A stretch of DNA of 64,000 nt from Actinomadura oligospora ATCC 43269 (GCF_000518265.1 NZ_JADG01000013.1:124001-188000); one strand, 5' to 3'. Shown: positions 50,502 to 60,089, numbered from the stretch's first letter. Notes: generated by a model not told the origin, from the letters alone. Program-made: numbers and translations.

Positions 50502-53015
50502 ATGTTCAAGACGACACTGGCCGGGCTCGCCGCGCACAAGCTCCGGCTGCTGCTCACCGCGCTCGCGATCACCCTCGGCGTCGGGTTCATCAGCGGCACG
50601 TTCGTGCTGACCGACGCGATGCGGTCCGGGGTGGACAAGACGTTCGCCACGTCCGCGGGCAAGGTGGACGTGGCCGTCCTGCCGAAGCGCGACGGCGGGG
50701 AGATCCCCGCGTCGATGCTCGCCCGCGTGAAGGACGTGTCCGGCGTCACGGCGGCGGAGGGCCTGGTCAAGGGCGACGCCGCGCTGATCGGACGGGACGG
50801 CAAGGCGGTCGGGGACATGCCGACCGTGGGCATGTCGGTGCCGGCCGGACGCCTGCTCCGCTACGAGCTGGACGGCGGCCGTGCGCCGAAGGGGCCGTCC
50901 GAGACCGTCCTCGACACCCACCTCGCCAAGCGGGAGAAGTTCAAGGTCGGCGACGCGGTGACCGTCCTCGACCACAAGAACGGGCCGCACCGGTTCACCG
51001 TCGTCGGCCTCGTCGACATGGGCATGGACCGGGACGCGAGCATGCAGGGCGCGGTCGGCTTCGACGCCGCGACCGCCGCCACGATGACCGGCGTGAGGAC
51101 GTTCACCGAGATCGACGTGCTCGGCGGCGGCCGGGACGCGGTCCAGAAGGCCGTCGGGCCGGACCACGACGCGCTGACCGGCAAGGGCCTCGCGCAGCGG
51201 CTGTCCAAGGCCAACGGCGCGGACACCGCGATCATCCAGACCGGCCTGCTGCTCTTCGGCCTGGTCGCGATGCTGGTGTCGGCGCTGGTCATCTACAACA
51301 CGTTCGCGATCCTCATCGCCCAGCGGACGCGCGAGATGGCGCTGCTGCGCTGCGTCGGCGCGACCCGCCGCCAGGTGTTCGGCGGGGTGCTGGTCGAGGC
51401 GGTCGTGGTCGGCCTGGTCGGGTCGCTGCTAGGCCTGGTGGCCGGGCTCGGGCTGGGCGCGGGCGCGCTCGGCGTGATCGGCTCGTTCGACACCGGCCTC
51501 AAGCTCGGCGGGCCGGGGCTGACCGGCCGGACCGTCCTGGTCGCGCTGCTCGTCGGCGTCCTCGTGACCGTCGCCTCCGCGCTGCTGCCCGCCCGCGCCG
51601 CCACCCGCGTCGCGCCGATCGCCGCGCTGCGCGCCGACCTGGAGCCGGGCAGCGGACGGTTCCGGCTCGGCTGGGTCCGGACGATCCTGACCGCGCTGTT
51701 CTGCCTCGGCGGGCTCGGCCTGGCCGGGCTCGGCGGGTTCGGCTCGGACAAGGGCGAGAGCCCGATGTACATGGTCGCGGTCGGCGGGATGCTGTTCTTC
51801 GTCGGCGTCGTCGCCGCGATGCCCGCGCTGGTGCGTCCGCTCGGACGCCTGGTCGGGGCCGTCCCGGCGAGGACCGGCGGGGTGCCCGCGCGGCTCGCCG
51901 TCGAGAACGCGCAGCGCTCGCCGCGCCGGACGGCGACCACCACGATCGCGCTGACCATCGGGATCGGGCTGATGAGCCTGTTCTCGGTCGTCGCCGCCAG
52001 CGGCACCGCCACCGCGAACGCGCAGCTGGACGAGCACTTCCCGGTGGACTTCCAGATCGAGTCGCAGTTCGGCGGCGGCAAGCCCGCCGACGACGCGACC
52101 CACCGGGTCCCCGCGGGCCTGGTCGCGAACCTGCGGGCGCTGCCGCAGCTCGGCCAGGTGACCGAGTCCCGCGAGGCCGGACGGCCGAAGAAGGGCGGAC
52201 GGGACACGACGGTCCAGACCGTCACCGCGTCCTCGTTCGGCTCGCTGATCAAGGTGACCGCGGACGCGGGCACGGTGTCCGCGCCGGAGCCCGGCACGCT
52301 GATCGTGGACAGGGAGACCGCGAGGTCCAAGGGCTACAAGGTCGGGCAGACCGTCCAGGTCCGGGGGGACCGCGGGAGCGCGCCGATCCGGGTCGCCGGG
52401 ATCTTCCGCGGGGACGTCCCGCTGCACGGCGTGCTGGTGAACGAGGCCGACTTCCAGCGGGTCTCGGCCGTCCGGGACGCGGCGGTGGTGTGGGCGAAGG
52501 TGAAGCCGGGCGTCCAGGTGGACGACGCGCGCCGCGCCGTCGACGACGCCGCCAGGGCGTACCCGACGATCCGGGTCGGGTCCATGGCGGAGCTGCGCGA
52601 CCAGTTCACCAAGGCCGTGAACGTGCTGCTGATGGTGTTCGGCGGGCTGCTCGGGCTCGCGATCGTGATCGCGCTGTTCGGCATCGCCAACACGCTGTCG
52701 CTGTCGGTGGTGGAGCGCACCCGCGAGTCCGCGCTGCTGCGCGCCCTCGGCCTCACCCGGCGGCAGCTGCGCCGGATGCTGTCGGTGGAGGCCCTGGTGA
52801 TGTCGGTGATCGGCGCGCTGACCGGGGTCTTCCTCGGGGTCGGGTTCGGCTGGGCCGCGACGAGCGCGATGTCCGAGAGCGCGGTGTTCTCCGTCCCGTA
52901 CGCGCAGATCATCGGGTTCGTCGTGCTGGCCGGGGTCGCGGGCGTCCTCGCGGCCGTCATGCCCGCCCGCCGCGCCGCCAAGGCGTCGGTCGTCGAGTCC
53001 CTCTCGGCGGGCTGA
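50502..53015 (+). CDS. FtsX/MacB-type ABC permease
   Basis: The 837-residue product has two FtsX-like halves. Each consists of one membrane helix, a large domain outside the membrane (about 40-245 and 495-690) and three further helices (about 255-370 and 705-830). Conserved segments AQRTREMALLRCVGATRRQVF and VERTRESALLRALGLTRRQLR mark the two coupling loops. With the ATPase it would export or extract an envelope substrate such as a peptide or lipoprotein. Two small secreted proteins are encoded on either side. Confidence 0.93.
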   Translation: MFKTTLAGLAAHKLRLLLTALAITLGVGFISGTFVLTDAMRSGVDKTFATSAGKVDVAVLPKRDGGEIPASMLARVKDVSGVTAAEGLVKGDAALIGRDGKAVGDMPTVGMSVPAGRLLRYELDGGRAPKGPSETVLDTHLAKREKFKVGDAVTVLDHKNGPHRFTVVGLVDMGMDRDASMQGAVGFDAATAATMTGVRTFTEIDVLGGGRDAVQKAVGPDHDALTGKGLAQRLSKANGADTAIIQTGLLLFGLVAMLVSALVIYNTFAILIAQRTREMALLRCVGATRRQVFGGVLVEAVVVGLVGSLLGLVAGLGLGAGALGVIGSFDTGLKLGGPGLTGRTVLVALLVGVLVTVASALLPARAATRVAPIAALRADLEPGSGRFRLGWVRTILTALFCLGGLGLAGLGGFGSDKGESPMYMVAVGGMLFFVGVVAAMPALVRPLGRLVGAVPARTGGVPARLAVENAQRSPRRTATTTIALTIGIGLMSLFSVVAASGTATANAQLDEHFPVDFQIESQFGGGKPADDATHRVPAGLVANLRALPQLGQVTESREAGRPKKGGRDTTVQTVTASSFGSLIKVTADAGTVSAPEPGTLIVDRETARSKGYKVGQTVQVRGDRGSAPIRVAGIFRGDVPLHGVLVNEADFQRVSAVRDAAVVWAKVKPGVQVDDARRAVDDAARAYPTIRVGSMAELRDQFTKAVNVLLMVFGGLLGLAIVIALFGIANTLSLSVVERTRESALLRALGLTRRQLRRMLSVEALVMSVIGALTGVFLGVGFGWAATSAMSESAVFSVPYAQIIGFVVLAGVAGVLAAVMPARRAAKASVVESLSAG

Positions 53016-53056
53016 GCCCGTCCCGCCCGTCCCGCCCGGCAGTGGCGGAGAGCCGA

Positions 53057-53090
53057 CCGCCCCACCGCATCCGTCGATGCGGTGGGGCGG
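53057..53090. terminator. Terminator after the ABC permease
   Basis: A perfect 15-bp stem (53057-53071 with 53076-53090) has a 4-nt loop. It lies between convergent genes and may serve both. Confidence 0.85.
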
Positions 53091-53184
53091 CGGCGTGTCC
53101 GGGACGCGGCAGGGGGAAGGGACCCCGGCCGCGTCCCTCGTCAGCCCGGACCGACGCGGCTCACCGGCCGTACCGGCGACCCGG

Positions 53185-53481
53185 TCAGCGCTCGCCGCGC
53201 AGGCCGCCGTAGCCCTCGCCGTACTCGCCGCCGGCGAGGCTGCGGTTGCCGTCGTTGTGCACGGCGTCGCCGTCGCAGGACGTGCCCGCCTGGCCCGCGA
53301 CCGACACCGTTCCGCAGGTCACGCCGTACCCGCCGACGACCATGAAGTTCACGGTGTTGCCGGTGGCCCTGCCCTTGTTGGTGTTGTGCGTGTGCGTGTC
53401 GGCGTGGGCGGGCGCGGCCAGGAAGGTGGCCCCGGCGATGGTCGCGGTGACGGTGGCGGTCTTGAGGGCGGTCTTGATCAC
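53185..53481 (-). CDS. Small secreted, chaplin-like two-cysteine protein
   Basis: From GTG 53481, with GGAG 6 nt upstream, the 98-residue product has a signal peptide cut near APAHA. A region with ATGNTVNFMVVGGYGVTC follows, then a second Cys 15 residues on. The spacing of TGN, a beta-rich core and two cysteines resembles chaplins, but the match is weak. A Gly/Glu/Tyr-rich tail is extra. It converges on the permease gene. The product is probably surface-exposed and disulfide-bonded; its role is unknown. Confidence 0.65.
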   Translation of the reverse strand: MIKTALKTATVTATIAGATFLAAPAHADTHTHNTNKGRATGNTVNFMVVGGYGVTCGTVSVAGQAGTSCDGDAVHNDGNRSLAGGEYGEGYGGLRGER

Positions 53482-53799
53482 GGTGGTCTCCGTCTCTTCG
53501 GGGGGCACATGCCCTCGGACCTGGTGTCGACCAGAGCGTCCTTGGGCATCCGGTGGGATTTGCTTGACCTGTTCATGACGGCCGTCACGCCTTCAGAGTT
53601 ACTCTGCGTTTGCTTGCGGTGGCAAGGGGTCGCCGTTGCGGCCGGGGCAACTGTGGCGGGTGTGCGGGGTTCGCCATCACCATGGGTAGCCGTATGGTCA
53701 CCACATTGCGATGGTGCGGCGGTTCCGGACGTCCCGCGACCCACGGGTACGCTGGGTCGCGCACGTCCGGTACCTACCTTGAGGACTGGAACGAAACCC
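53482..53799. other. Divergent intergenic region
   Basis: No gene is seen. It includes the palindrome CAGAGTAACTCTG near 53600, in an AT-richer patch that could carry the promoter of the secreted-protein gene. Confidence 0.4.
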
Positions 53800-54714
53800 A
53801 TGAACGCATCTGCCCTGCCCGCCTCCGGGCTGCCCGATCCGGCGGACCGTCCGGCCCGGCTCTCGGTCGGCGTCGTCGGCGCCGGACGGGTCGGCACGGC
53901 CCTCGGCGTCGCGCTCGGCCACGCCGGGCACCGCGTGGTCGCGGTGTCGGCGGTGTCCGAGGCGTCCCGCCTGCGGGCCGAGGAGCGGCTGCCCGGCGCC
54001 GAGGTCGTCGACCCCCGGGACGTGGTCGCCGCCTCCGAGCTCGTCCTGCTGACCGTCCCGGACGACGCGCTCCCCGAACTCGCCGCCGGGCTGGCCGCGA
54101 CCGGGACGTCCGTTGAGGGACGCCTCGTCGCGCACACCAGCGGACGGTACGGCGCGGCCGTCCTGAACCCGCTCACCGAGGCGGGCGCGCTGCCACTGGC
54201 CCTGCACCCCGTGATGACCTTCACCGGACGTCCCGACGACGTGAACCGGCTCAGCGGCATCTCGTTCGGCGTGACCGCGCCGGAGCCGCTGCGCCCGGTC
54301 GCCGAGGCGCTGGTGCTGGAGATGGGCGGCGAGCCCGCGTGGATCGCCGAGGAACGCCGCCCGCTCTACCACGCGGCGCTCGCGGGAGGCGCGAACCACC
54401 TGGTCACGCTGGTCGTGGAGGCGATGGACCTGCTGCGCCGGGCCGGTGTGGACGAGCCGGGCCGGATGCTCGGCCCGCTGCTCGGAGCCGCCCTGGACAA
54501 CGGCCTGCGGCTCGGCATCGACGGGCTGTCCGGCCCGGTCGCGCGCGGCGACGCCGGGACGGTGGCCGACCACGTCGCCGAGCTGGGCCGGATCTCTCCG
54601 GAGAGCCGCAACGCCTACGTGGCGCTGGCCCGCCTCACCGCCGACCGGGCGCTCGGCGCCGGACGGCTCAAGCCCGAGGACGCCGAGCGCCTGCTCGAAG
54701 CCCTCGCCGACTGA
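53800..54714 (+). CDS. Rossmann-like/DUF2520 domain protein
   Basis: The 304-residue product opens with a dinucleotide-binding fold (SVGVVGAGRVGTALGVALGHAGH), followed by an all-helical DUF2520 domain with LHPVMTFTG and YHAALAGGANHLVTLV. The layout is that of ketopantoate-reductase-like dehydrogenases. The gene directly precedes panC in actinobacteria (M. tuberculosis Rv3603c). Some authors suggest a role in pantothenate synthesis, but the reaction is not established. ATG 53800 is the only start close to the family N terminus. Confidence 0.87.
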   Translation: MNASALPASGLPDPADRPARLSVGVVGAGRVGTALGVALGHAGHRVVAVSAVSEASRLRAEERLPGAEVVDPRDVVAASELVLLTVPDDALPELAAGLAATGTSVEGRLVAHTSGRYGAAVLNPLTEAGALPLALHPVMTFTGRPDDVNRLSGISFGVTAPEPLRPVAEALVLEMGGEPAWIAEERRPLYHAALAGGANHLVTLVVEAMDLLRRAGVDEPGRMLGPLLGAALDNGLRLGIDGLSGPVARGDAGTVADHVAELGRISPESRNAYVALARLTADRALGAGRLKPEDAERLLEALAD

Positions 54715-54820
54715 CGGAGCCGGTCCCCTGGACCGGACCCCGAGCGACCCGCCGAGGGCGCAGTACTGGGAGAACGGCGTGCCGACCGCCCGAGGGCGGC
54801 GGCCGACCTGTGGAGGAATC

Positions 54821-55684
54821 TTGACACCGGTGATCGCGAAGACCCGCGAGGAACTGGCGGCCGTGCGGTCCGGCGTCCGGGGGACGCTGGCGCTGGTGCC
54901 GACGATGGGCGCGCTGCACGAGGGGCATCGCTCGCTGATCCGGCGGGCCCGCCGGGAGGCCGACGCCGTGGCGGTGTCGATCTTCGTGAACCCCCTGCAG
55001 TTCGGGCCGGGCGAGGACCTGGACCGCTACCCGCGCACCTTCGCCGCCGACCTCGAGGCGTGCGCGGACGAGGGCGTGGACGTGGTGTTCGCGCCGACCC
55101 CCGAGGTCATGTACCCGGGCGAGCCGATGGTGACGATCGACCCCGGCGCGATGGGCCGGATCGTGGAGGGCGAGACCCGTCCCGGGCACTTCGCCGGAAT
55201 GCTCACGGTCGTCGCGAAGTTGTTGAACCTGACGCGTCCGGACGTCGCGGTCTTCGGGGAGAAGGACGCCCAGCAGCTCGCGATGATCCGCCGGATGGTC
55301 GCCGACCTGGATCTTCCGGTCGAGATCATCGGCGCGCCGACCGTCCGGGAGCCGGACGGGCTGGCGCTGTCCAGCCGCAACCGCTACCTCGGCGAGGACG
55401 AGCGGAGCACGGCGCTCGCGCTGTCCCGGGCCCTCCGGGCGGGCGAGGACGCGGTCGCGGACGGGCCGTCCGCGGTGCGCCGCGCGGCGCGCGCGGTCCT
55501 GGAAGCGGCGGGGGCGGCCGAGCCCCCACTGGAGCTCGACTACCTGGTGCTCGTCGATCCCGCGACGTTCACCGAGGTGGCGGGCGGCCACGACGGCCCG
55601 GCGGTGCTCGCCGTGGCGGGCCGGGTGGGGGCCACCCACCTGATCGACAACGTCCCCCTGGAGTTCGGCAAGGAGTCGCGATGA
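54821..55684 (+). CDS. panC: Pantothenate synthetase
   Basis: PanC joins pantoate and beta-alanine with ATP. Signatures are LVPTMGALHEGHRSLI, SIFVNPLQFGPGEDLDRYPR, FGEKDAQQL and SSRNRYL. The 287-residue product starts at TTG 54821, with GGAGG 4 nt upstream; a GTG three codons later is possible. The stop overlaps the panD start by 4 nt, so the two are coupled. Confidence 0.95.
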   Translation: MTPVIAKTREELAAVRSGVRGTLALVPTMGALHEGHRSLIRRARREADAVAVSIFVNPLQFGPGEDLDRYPRTFAADLEACADEGVDVVFAPTPEVMYPGEPMVTIDPGAMGRIVEGETRPGHFAGMLTVVAKLLNLTRPDVAVFGEKDAQQLAMIRRMVADLDLPVEIIGAPTVREPDGLALSSRNRYLGEDERSTALALSRALRAGEDAVADGPSAVRRAARAVLEAAGAAEPPLELDYLVLVDPATFTEVAGGHDGPAVLAVAGRVGATHLIDNVPLEFGKESR

Positions 55685-56094
55685 TCCGGACGATGTTCAA
55701 GAGCAAGATCCACCGTGCCACGGTGACCCAGGCCGACCTGCACTACGTCGGCTCCCTGACCGTGGACGCCGACCTGCTGGACGCCGCCGACCTGCTCCCG
55801 GGCGAGAAGGTGGACGTGGTGGACATCGACAACGGCGCGCGGCTGTCCACGTACCTGATCGCGGGCGAGCGCGGCTCCGGGGTGATCGGGATCAACGGCG
55901 CGGCGGCCCGGCTCGTCCAGACGGGCGACCTGGTGATCATCATCAGCTACGCGCAGCTGACCGACGCCGAGGCGCGCGCGTTCACCCCGACCGTGGTGCA
56001 CGTGGACACCGAGAACCGGATCGTGGCGCTCGGCGACGACCCGGCCGAGCCGGTCCCCGGAACCGACCAGCTCCGTCCCGCACACTCCCTCTGA
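55681..56094 (+). CDS. panD: Aspartate 1-decarboxylase (pyruvoyl type)
   Basis: PanD makes beta-alanine from aspartate for PanC. The self-cleavage site is Gly24-Ser25 (HYVGSLTVD), where Ser25 becomes the pyruvoyl group. The 137-residue length is normal. ATG 55681 overlaps the panC stop. A terminator follows, so panC-panD form the end of a transcript. Confidence 0.95.
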   Translation: MIRTMFKSKIHRATVTQADLHYVGSLTVDADLLDAADLLPGEKVDVVDIDNGARLSTYLIAGERGSGVIGINGAAARLVQTGDLVIIISYAQLTDAEARAFTPTVVHVDTENRIVALGDDPAEPVPGTDQLRPAHSL

Positions 56095-56138
56095 GCCCCC
56101 TGAACCGGCCCTGAATCGGCTCGGACCTGGACTTTCAC

Positions 56139-56170
56139 GGACGCCGTCACCCGCTCGGGTGGCGGCGTCC
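56139..56170 (+). terminator. Terminator after panD
   Basis: A 14-bp stem with one G-T pair (56139-56152 with 56157-56170) and a 4-nt loop lies 44 nt after the stop. Confidence 0.75.
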
Positions 56171-56253
56171 GGCGCTTGTGTGGGCGGTCTCACAGCGCCG
56201 ATCCCCGGGGTTAGTGTCAGAATGACGAAAACTTGCCTCCCCGAGGAGGGCGC

Positions 56254-57879
56254 ATGATCCCCCGACCGCTCACCGCCCCCGCGCCCGGCTGGACCCGGTC
56301 CGCCGACACGGTCGTCATCGGCTCCGGCATCGCCGGGCTCGTGGCCGCGCTGCGCTGCCACGAGCGCGGGCAGCGCGTCCTGCTCGTCACCAAGGCGCTG
56401 CTGGACGCGGGCTCCACCCGCTGGGCGCAGGGCGGGATCGCCGCCGCGCTCGACCCCGCCGACACCCCCGGCGAGCACCTGGCCGACACGCTCACCGCCG
56501 GGGCCGGGGTGTGCGACGAGGACGCCGTCCGGGTGCTGGTCACCGAGGGGCCCGCGGCCGTCCGGCGGCTGGCCGACCTGGGCGCGGCGTTCGACCGGGA
56601 CGCCTCCGGGGAGCTCGAACTCGGCCGCGAGGGCGGCCACCACCGGCGGCGCATCGCGCACGCGGGCGGCGACGCGACCGGCGCGGAGATCAGCCGCGCG
56701 CTGCGCGCCGCGCTCAAGGAGCACCAGATCGAGGCGATCGAGAACGCCCTGGTCCTCGACCTGATCAAGGACGCGGAGGGACGCGCCGCCGGGGTCACCC
56801 TGCACGTCATGGGCGAGGGCTCGCCGAGCGGCGTCGGGGCCGTCCGGGCGCGGGCGGTCGTGCTCGCGACGGGCGGGCTCGGGCAGGTGTACTCGGCCAC
56901 GACCAACCCCGAGGTGTCCACGGGCGACGGCGTGGCGCTGGCGCTGCGCGCCGGGGCCGAGGTCGCCGACCTGGAGTTCGTCCAGTTCCACCCGACGCCG
57001 CTGTGGCTGGGAGAGGACGCGCGCGGGCGGTTGCCGCTGATCTCCGAGGCCGTCCGGGGCGAGGGCGCGCACCTGATCGACCACGACGGCGTCCGCTTCA
57101 TGGTCGGACGGCACGAGCTCGCCGAGCTCGCCCCGCGCGACGTCGTCGCCAAGGGGATCATGAACCGGATGCACGAGACCGGCGCGTCCCACATGCTGCT
57201 GGACGGCCGGCACTTCGGCGCCGAGATGTGGGAGCGCCGCTTCCCGACGATCCTCGCGGTCTGCCGCCACCACGGGATCGACCCGGTGACCGAGCCGATC
57301 CCGATCGCGCCGTCCGCGCACTACGCGAGCGGCGGCGTCCGCACCGATCTGTTCGGCCGGACGACCGTCCCCGGCCTGTACGCGTGCGGCGAGGTCGCCC
57401 GGACGGGCGTCCACGGCGCGAACCGCCTGGCGTCCAACTCCCTGCTGGAGGGCCTGGTCTACGCCGAGCGCATCGCCGTCGCCATCAGCGACGACGCGCC
57501 CGAGCCCGGCGAGCCGGTCACACCCGAGCCGTCCGGCGCGGAGCCGCCTGCGAGCACGGGACGGGACGTCCGGAGCGAGATCCAGCAGATCATGACGACC
57601 CACGCCGGAGTCCTGCGCACCGCCGACGGCCTCGCCACGGCGGACCGGGAACTCGCCGCCCTGGCCGGGGCGCTCGGCGAGCCCGGCGTCGTGGGCTGGG
57701 AGGCGTCCAACCTGCACACGGTCGCGAGCGCGATCGTCGCCGCCGGGCGGCTCCGCGAGGAGACCCGCGGCAGCCACTGGCGCGACGACTTCCCGGACCG
57801 CGACGACGCGCACTGGCGGGGGCGGCTGGTGACCCGGCTGACCTGGGATGGGACGCTGCAGACCGAGTTCGAGCGCTGA
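56254..57879 (+). CDS. nadB: L-aspartate oxidase
   Basis: NadB oxidises aspartate to iminoaspartate, the first step of NAD synthesis. The FAD motif is VVIGSGIAGLVAALR, and the succinate-dehydrogenase-like core has LATGGLGQVY, EFVQFHPTPLW and GVHGANRLASNSLLEGLV. The C-terminal helical domain follows a Pro/Glu linker near residue 425. The 541-residue product starts at ATG 56254, with GAGGAGGG 3 nt upstream. Its usual partner gene nadA is not in the window. Confidence 0.95.
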   Translation: MIPRPLTAPAPGWTRSADTVVIGSGIAGLVAALRCHERGQRVLLVTKALLDAGSTRWAQGGIAAALDPADTPGEHLADTLTAGAGVCDEDAVRVLVTEGPAAVRRLADLGAAFDRDASGELELGREGGHHRRRIAHAGGDATGAEISRALRAALKEHQIEAIENALVLDLIKDAEGRAAGVTLHVMGEGSPSGVGAVRARAVVLATGGLGQVYSATTNPEVSTGDGVALALRAGAEVADLEFVQFHPTPLWLGEDARGRLPLISEAVRGEGAHLIDHDGVRFMVGRHELAELAPRDVVAKGIMNRMHETGASHMLLDGRHFGAEMWERRFPTILAVCRHHGIDPVTEPIPIAPSAHYASGGVRTDLFGRTTVPGLYACGEVARTGVHGANRLASNSLLEGLVYAERIAVAISDDAPEPGEPVTPEPSGAEPPASTGRDVRSEIQQIMTTHAGVLRTADGLATADRELAALAGALGEPGVVGWEASNLHTVASAIVAAGRLREETRGSHWRDDFPDRDDAHWRGRLVTRLTWDGTLQTEFER

Positions 57880-57892
57880 GGAGGAACCGAGG

Positions 57893-58750
57893 ATGGAAGC
57901 GGAACTCGCCGACCGCCTGCGGACGGCCGGGCTGGCCCCCGAGGCCGTCGAGCGGCTGGTGCGGACGGCCCTGGACGAGGACGGCCCGGTCGACGTCACG
58001 AGCACGCCGATCTTCGGCCCGGACGAGCGGTCCACCGGCGACTTCACCGCCCGCGAGGACGGCGTGGTCGCCGGGATCCCGGTCGCCGAGGTCGTGTTCG
58101 ACCTGCTCGGCGTCGACGCCGAGGCCAAGGCCGCCGACGGCGACCGGGTGACGAGGGGCCAGGTGCTGATCTCGGTCTCCGGGCCGACCAGGGCCGTCCT
58201 GCGCGCCGAGCGGATCGCGCTGAACCTGCTCACCCACCTGTCCGGCATCGCGACCGCGACGCGCGCCTGGGCGGACGCCGTCGAGGGCACCGGCGCGCGC
58301 GTCCGCGACACCCGCAAGACGCTGCCGGGCCTGCGGGCCGTCCAGAAGTACGCGGTGCGCTGCGGCGGCGGCGTGAACCACCGGATGGGCCTGTCCGACT
58401 CGGCGCTGGTCAAGGACAACCACATCGCCGCCGCGGGCTCGGTGACCAAGGCGTACCAGGCGATCCGCGCGGCCTACCCCGCCCTCCACGTCCAGGTGGA
58501 GTGTGACACGCTGGACCAGGTCCGCGAGGCCGTCGAGGCCGGCGCGACGTCCCTGCTGCTGGACAACATGGACCAGGACACGATGTTCGAGGCCGTCCGG
58601 CTGGTGGACGGCCGGGCCGAGCTGGAGGCGTCCGGCGGGCTGACCCTGGACGGGGCCCGAGATGCCGCCGTGACCGGTGTCGACTACCTTGCGGTGGGTG
58701 CGCTGACCCATTCGGCGCGCGTGTTCGACATCGGCCTTGACTTCTCCTGA
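57893..58750 (+). CDS. nadC: Quinolinate phosphoribosyltransferase
   Basis: NadC converts quinolinate and PRPP to nicotinate mononucleotide. Signatures are EDGPVDVTS, RDTRKTLPGLR, KYAVRCGGGVNHR and LVKDNH, and the C terminus ends in SGGLTLDGARDAAVTGVDYL. The 285-residue product starts at ATG 57893, preceded by GAGGAGG. It follows nadB by 13 nt, so the two form an operon, continued by coaX. Confidence 0.95.
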   Translation: MEAELADRLRTAGLAPEAVERLVRTALDEDGPVDVTSTPIFGPDERSTGDFTAREDGVVAGIPVAEVVFDLLGVDAEAKAADGDRVTRGQVLISVSGPTRAVLRAERIALNLLTHLSGIATATRAWADAVEGTGARVRDTRKTLPGLRAVQKYAVRCGGGVNHRMGLSDSALVKDNHIAAAGSVTKAYQAIRAAYPALHVQVECDTLDQVREAVEAGATSLLLDNMDQDTMFEAVRLVDGRAELEASGGLTLDGARDAAVTGVDYLAVGALTHSARVFDIGLDFS

Positions 58751-58764
58751 TCAGCGGGGACCTG

Positions 58765-59556
58765 ATGCTGCTCACCATCGACGTCGGTAACACCCAGACC
58801 GTCCTCGGCCTGTTCGAGGGCGAGGAGGTCATCGAGCACTGGCGGATCAACACCGACCCGCGCCGCACCGCGGACGAGATCGCCGTGGTGCTCCAGGGGC
58901 TCGTCCAGCAGAGCCCGCTGCTCGCCGAAACCGACATCAGCGGCATCGCCCTGTGCTCCACGGTGCCGTCGGTCCTGCACGAGATGCGCGAGATGTGCCG
59001 CCGGTACTACGGCGACGTCCCCGCGGTGATCGTGGAGCCCGGCGTGAAGACCGGCGTCCCGGTCCGGATGGACAACCCGAAGGAGGTCGGGGCCGACCGC
59101 ATCGTGAACTCGCTGGCCGCCGTGCACCTGCACGGCGGCCCGGCGGTCGTGGTCGACTTCGGGACGGCCACGACGTTCGACGCGGTGTCGGCGAAGGGCG
59201 AGTACGTCGGCGGCGCGATCGCCCCCGGCATCGAGATCTCCATCGACGCGCTCTCGGTGCGCGGCGCGCAGCTCCACAAGATCGAGCTGCAGCGTCCGCG
59301 CAACGTGATCGCCAAGAACACCGTCGAGGCGCTCCAGTCCGGGCTGATCTACGGCTTCGCCGGCCAGGTGGACGGCATCGTCGACCGGATGTCGGAGGAG
59401 CTGGCCGACGACCCGGACGAGGTCACCGTCATCGCCACCGGCGGCCTCGCCCCGCTCGTCCTGGACGAGGCCCGCACGATCGACCACCACGAGCCGTGGC
59501 TGACCCTGGTCGGCCTCCGCCTCATCTACGAGCGCAACGTCGGCACGGTCGGCTAG
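58765..59556 (+). CDS. coaX: Type III pantothenate kinase
   Basis: CoaX phosphorylates pantothenate, the first step to coenzyme A, and belongs to the ASKHA fold. Signatures are LLTIDVGNTQTVLGLF, GADRIVNSLA and VVDFGTATTFDAV, with ATGGLAPLV near the end. The 263-residue length is normal. The gene lies 14 nt behind nadC and together with panCD makes this a cofactor cluster, as in mycobacteria. Confidence 0.95.
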   Translation: MLLTIDVGNTQTVLGLFEGEEVIEHWRINTDPRRTADEIAVVLQGLVQQSPLLAETDISGIALCSTVPSVLHEMREMCRRYYGDVPAVIVEPGVKTGVPVRMDNPKEVGADRIVNSLAAVHLHGGPAVVVDFGTATTFDAVSAKGEYVGGAIAPGIEISIDALSVRGAQLHKIELQRPRNVIAKNTVEALQSGLIYGFAGQVDGIVDRMSEELADDPDEVTVIATGGLAPLVLDEARTIDHHEPWLTLVGLRLIYERNVGTVG

Positions 59557-59565
59557 CGCCTCGGT

Positions 59566-60087
59566 TCAGACCCGGATCCAGATCCACGTCAGGCAGAGCG
59601 CGGCGAGCGCCGCGCCCGCCCCGAGCAGGGCCGTCATCGGAACCAGGACGGTCAGCGCGGTGATGACCAGCGGCGTGAACATGCCCGCGTAGACGAGGGC
59701 GTAGACGATCGCGGTCAGCCGGGCGAGCTCGCCCGGAGCCGCGATCCGCGCCGCCTCACCCAGGCTGTAGGTCAGGACGAACCCGTACGCCGACCCCAGC
59801 AGGACGGCCACGGCGACGTTCAGAACGGGCATCCCGGACGCGACGGTCAGCGCGGCCACGACCAGTCCCACGGTCGTCAGCCCGAGTCCGACCCGCGCGA
59901 CCAGCCGCGAATGCCGGGCCTCCAGCCGCCGCGCGAACGGCTGCGCCGCCATGCCCGACCCGAGCGTGAGCGCCGTCACCAGGCCCGCGTACGCGATCCG
60001 CAGGTGATGGACGGGCACCTCGGTCGGCAACAGCGTGAACGCGTTCACCGGCGCGGCGAACGACCAGATCGCCACCGGCGCCACCAC
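59566..60087 (-). pseudogene. C-terminal half of an MFS transporter
   Basis: Six hydrophobic helices match helices 7-12 of a major facilitator protein (SFAAPVNAFTLLPTEVP, YAGLVTALTLGSGMAAQPFARRL). The first half is missing. An in-frame stop lies 10 nt before the GTG at 60087, where homology seems to begin abruptly. It faces the 3' fragment of a LysR gene, so both N termini were probably removed by one deletion. A 173-residue product could still be made but should not transport. Confidence 0.7.
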
Positions 60088-60089
60088 CG

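Noticed and set aside
54446..54820. N-terminal extension of PanC
   Set aside because: It overlaps the DUF2520 gene in another frame; TTG 54821 has a perfect ribosome binding site and fits the family.
56254..58750. Complete nadABC operon
   Set aside because: Only nadB and nadC are present; no quinolinate synthase is found near them.
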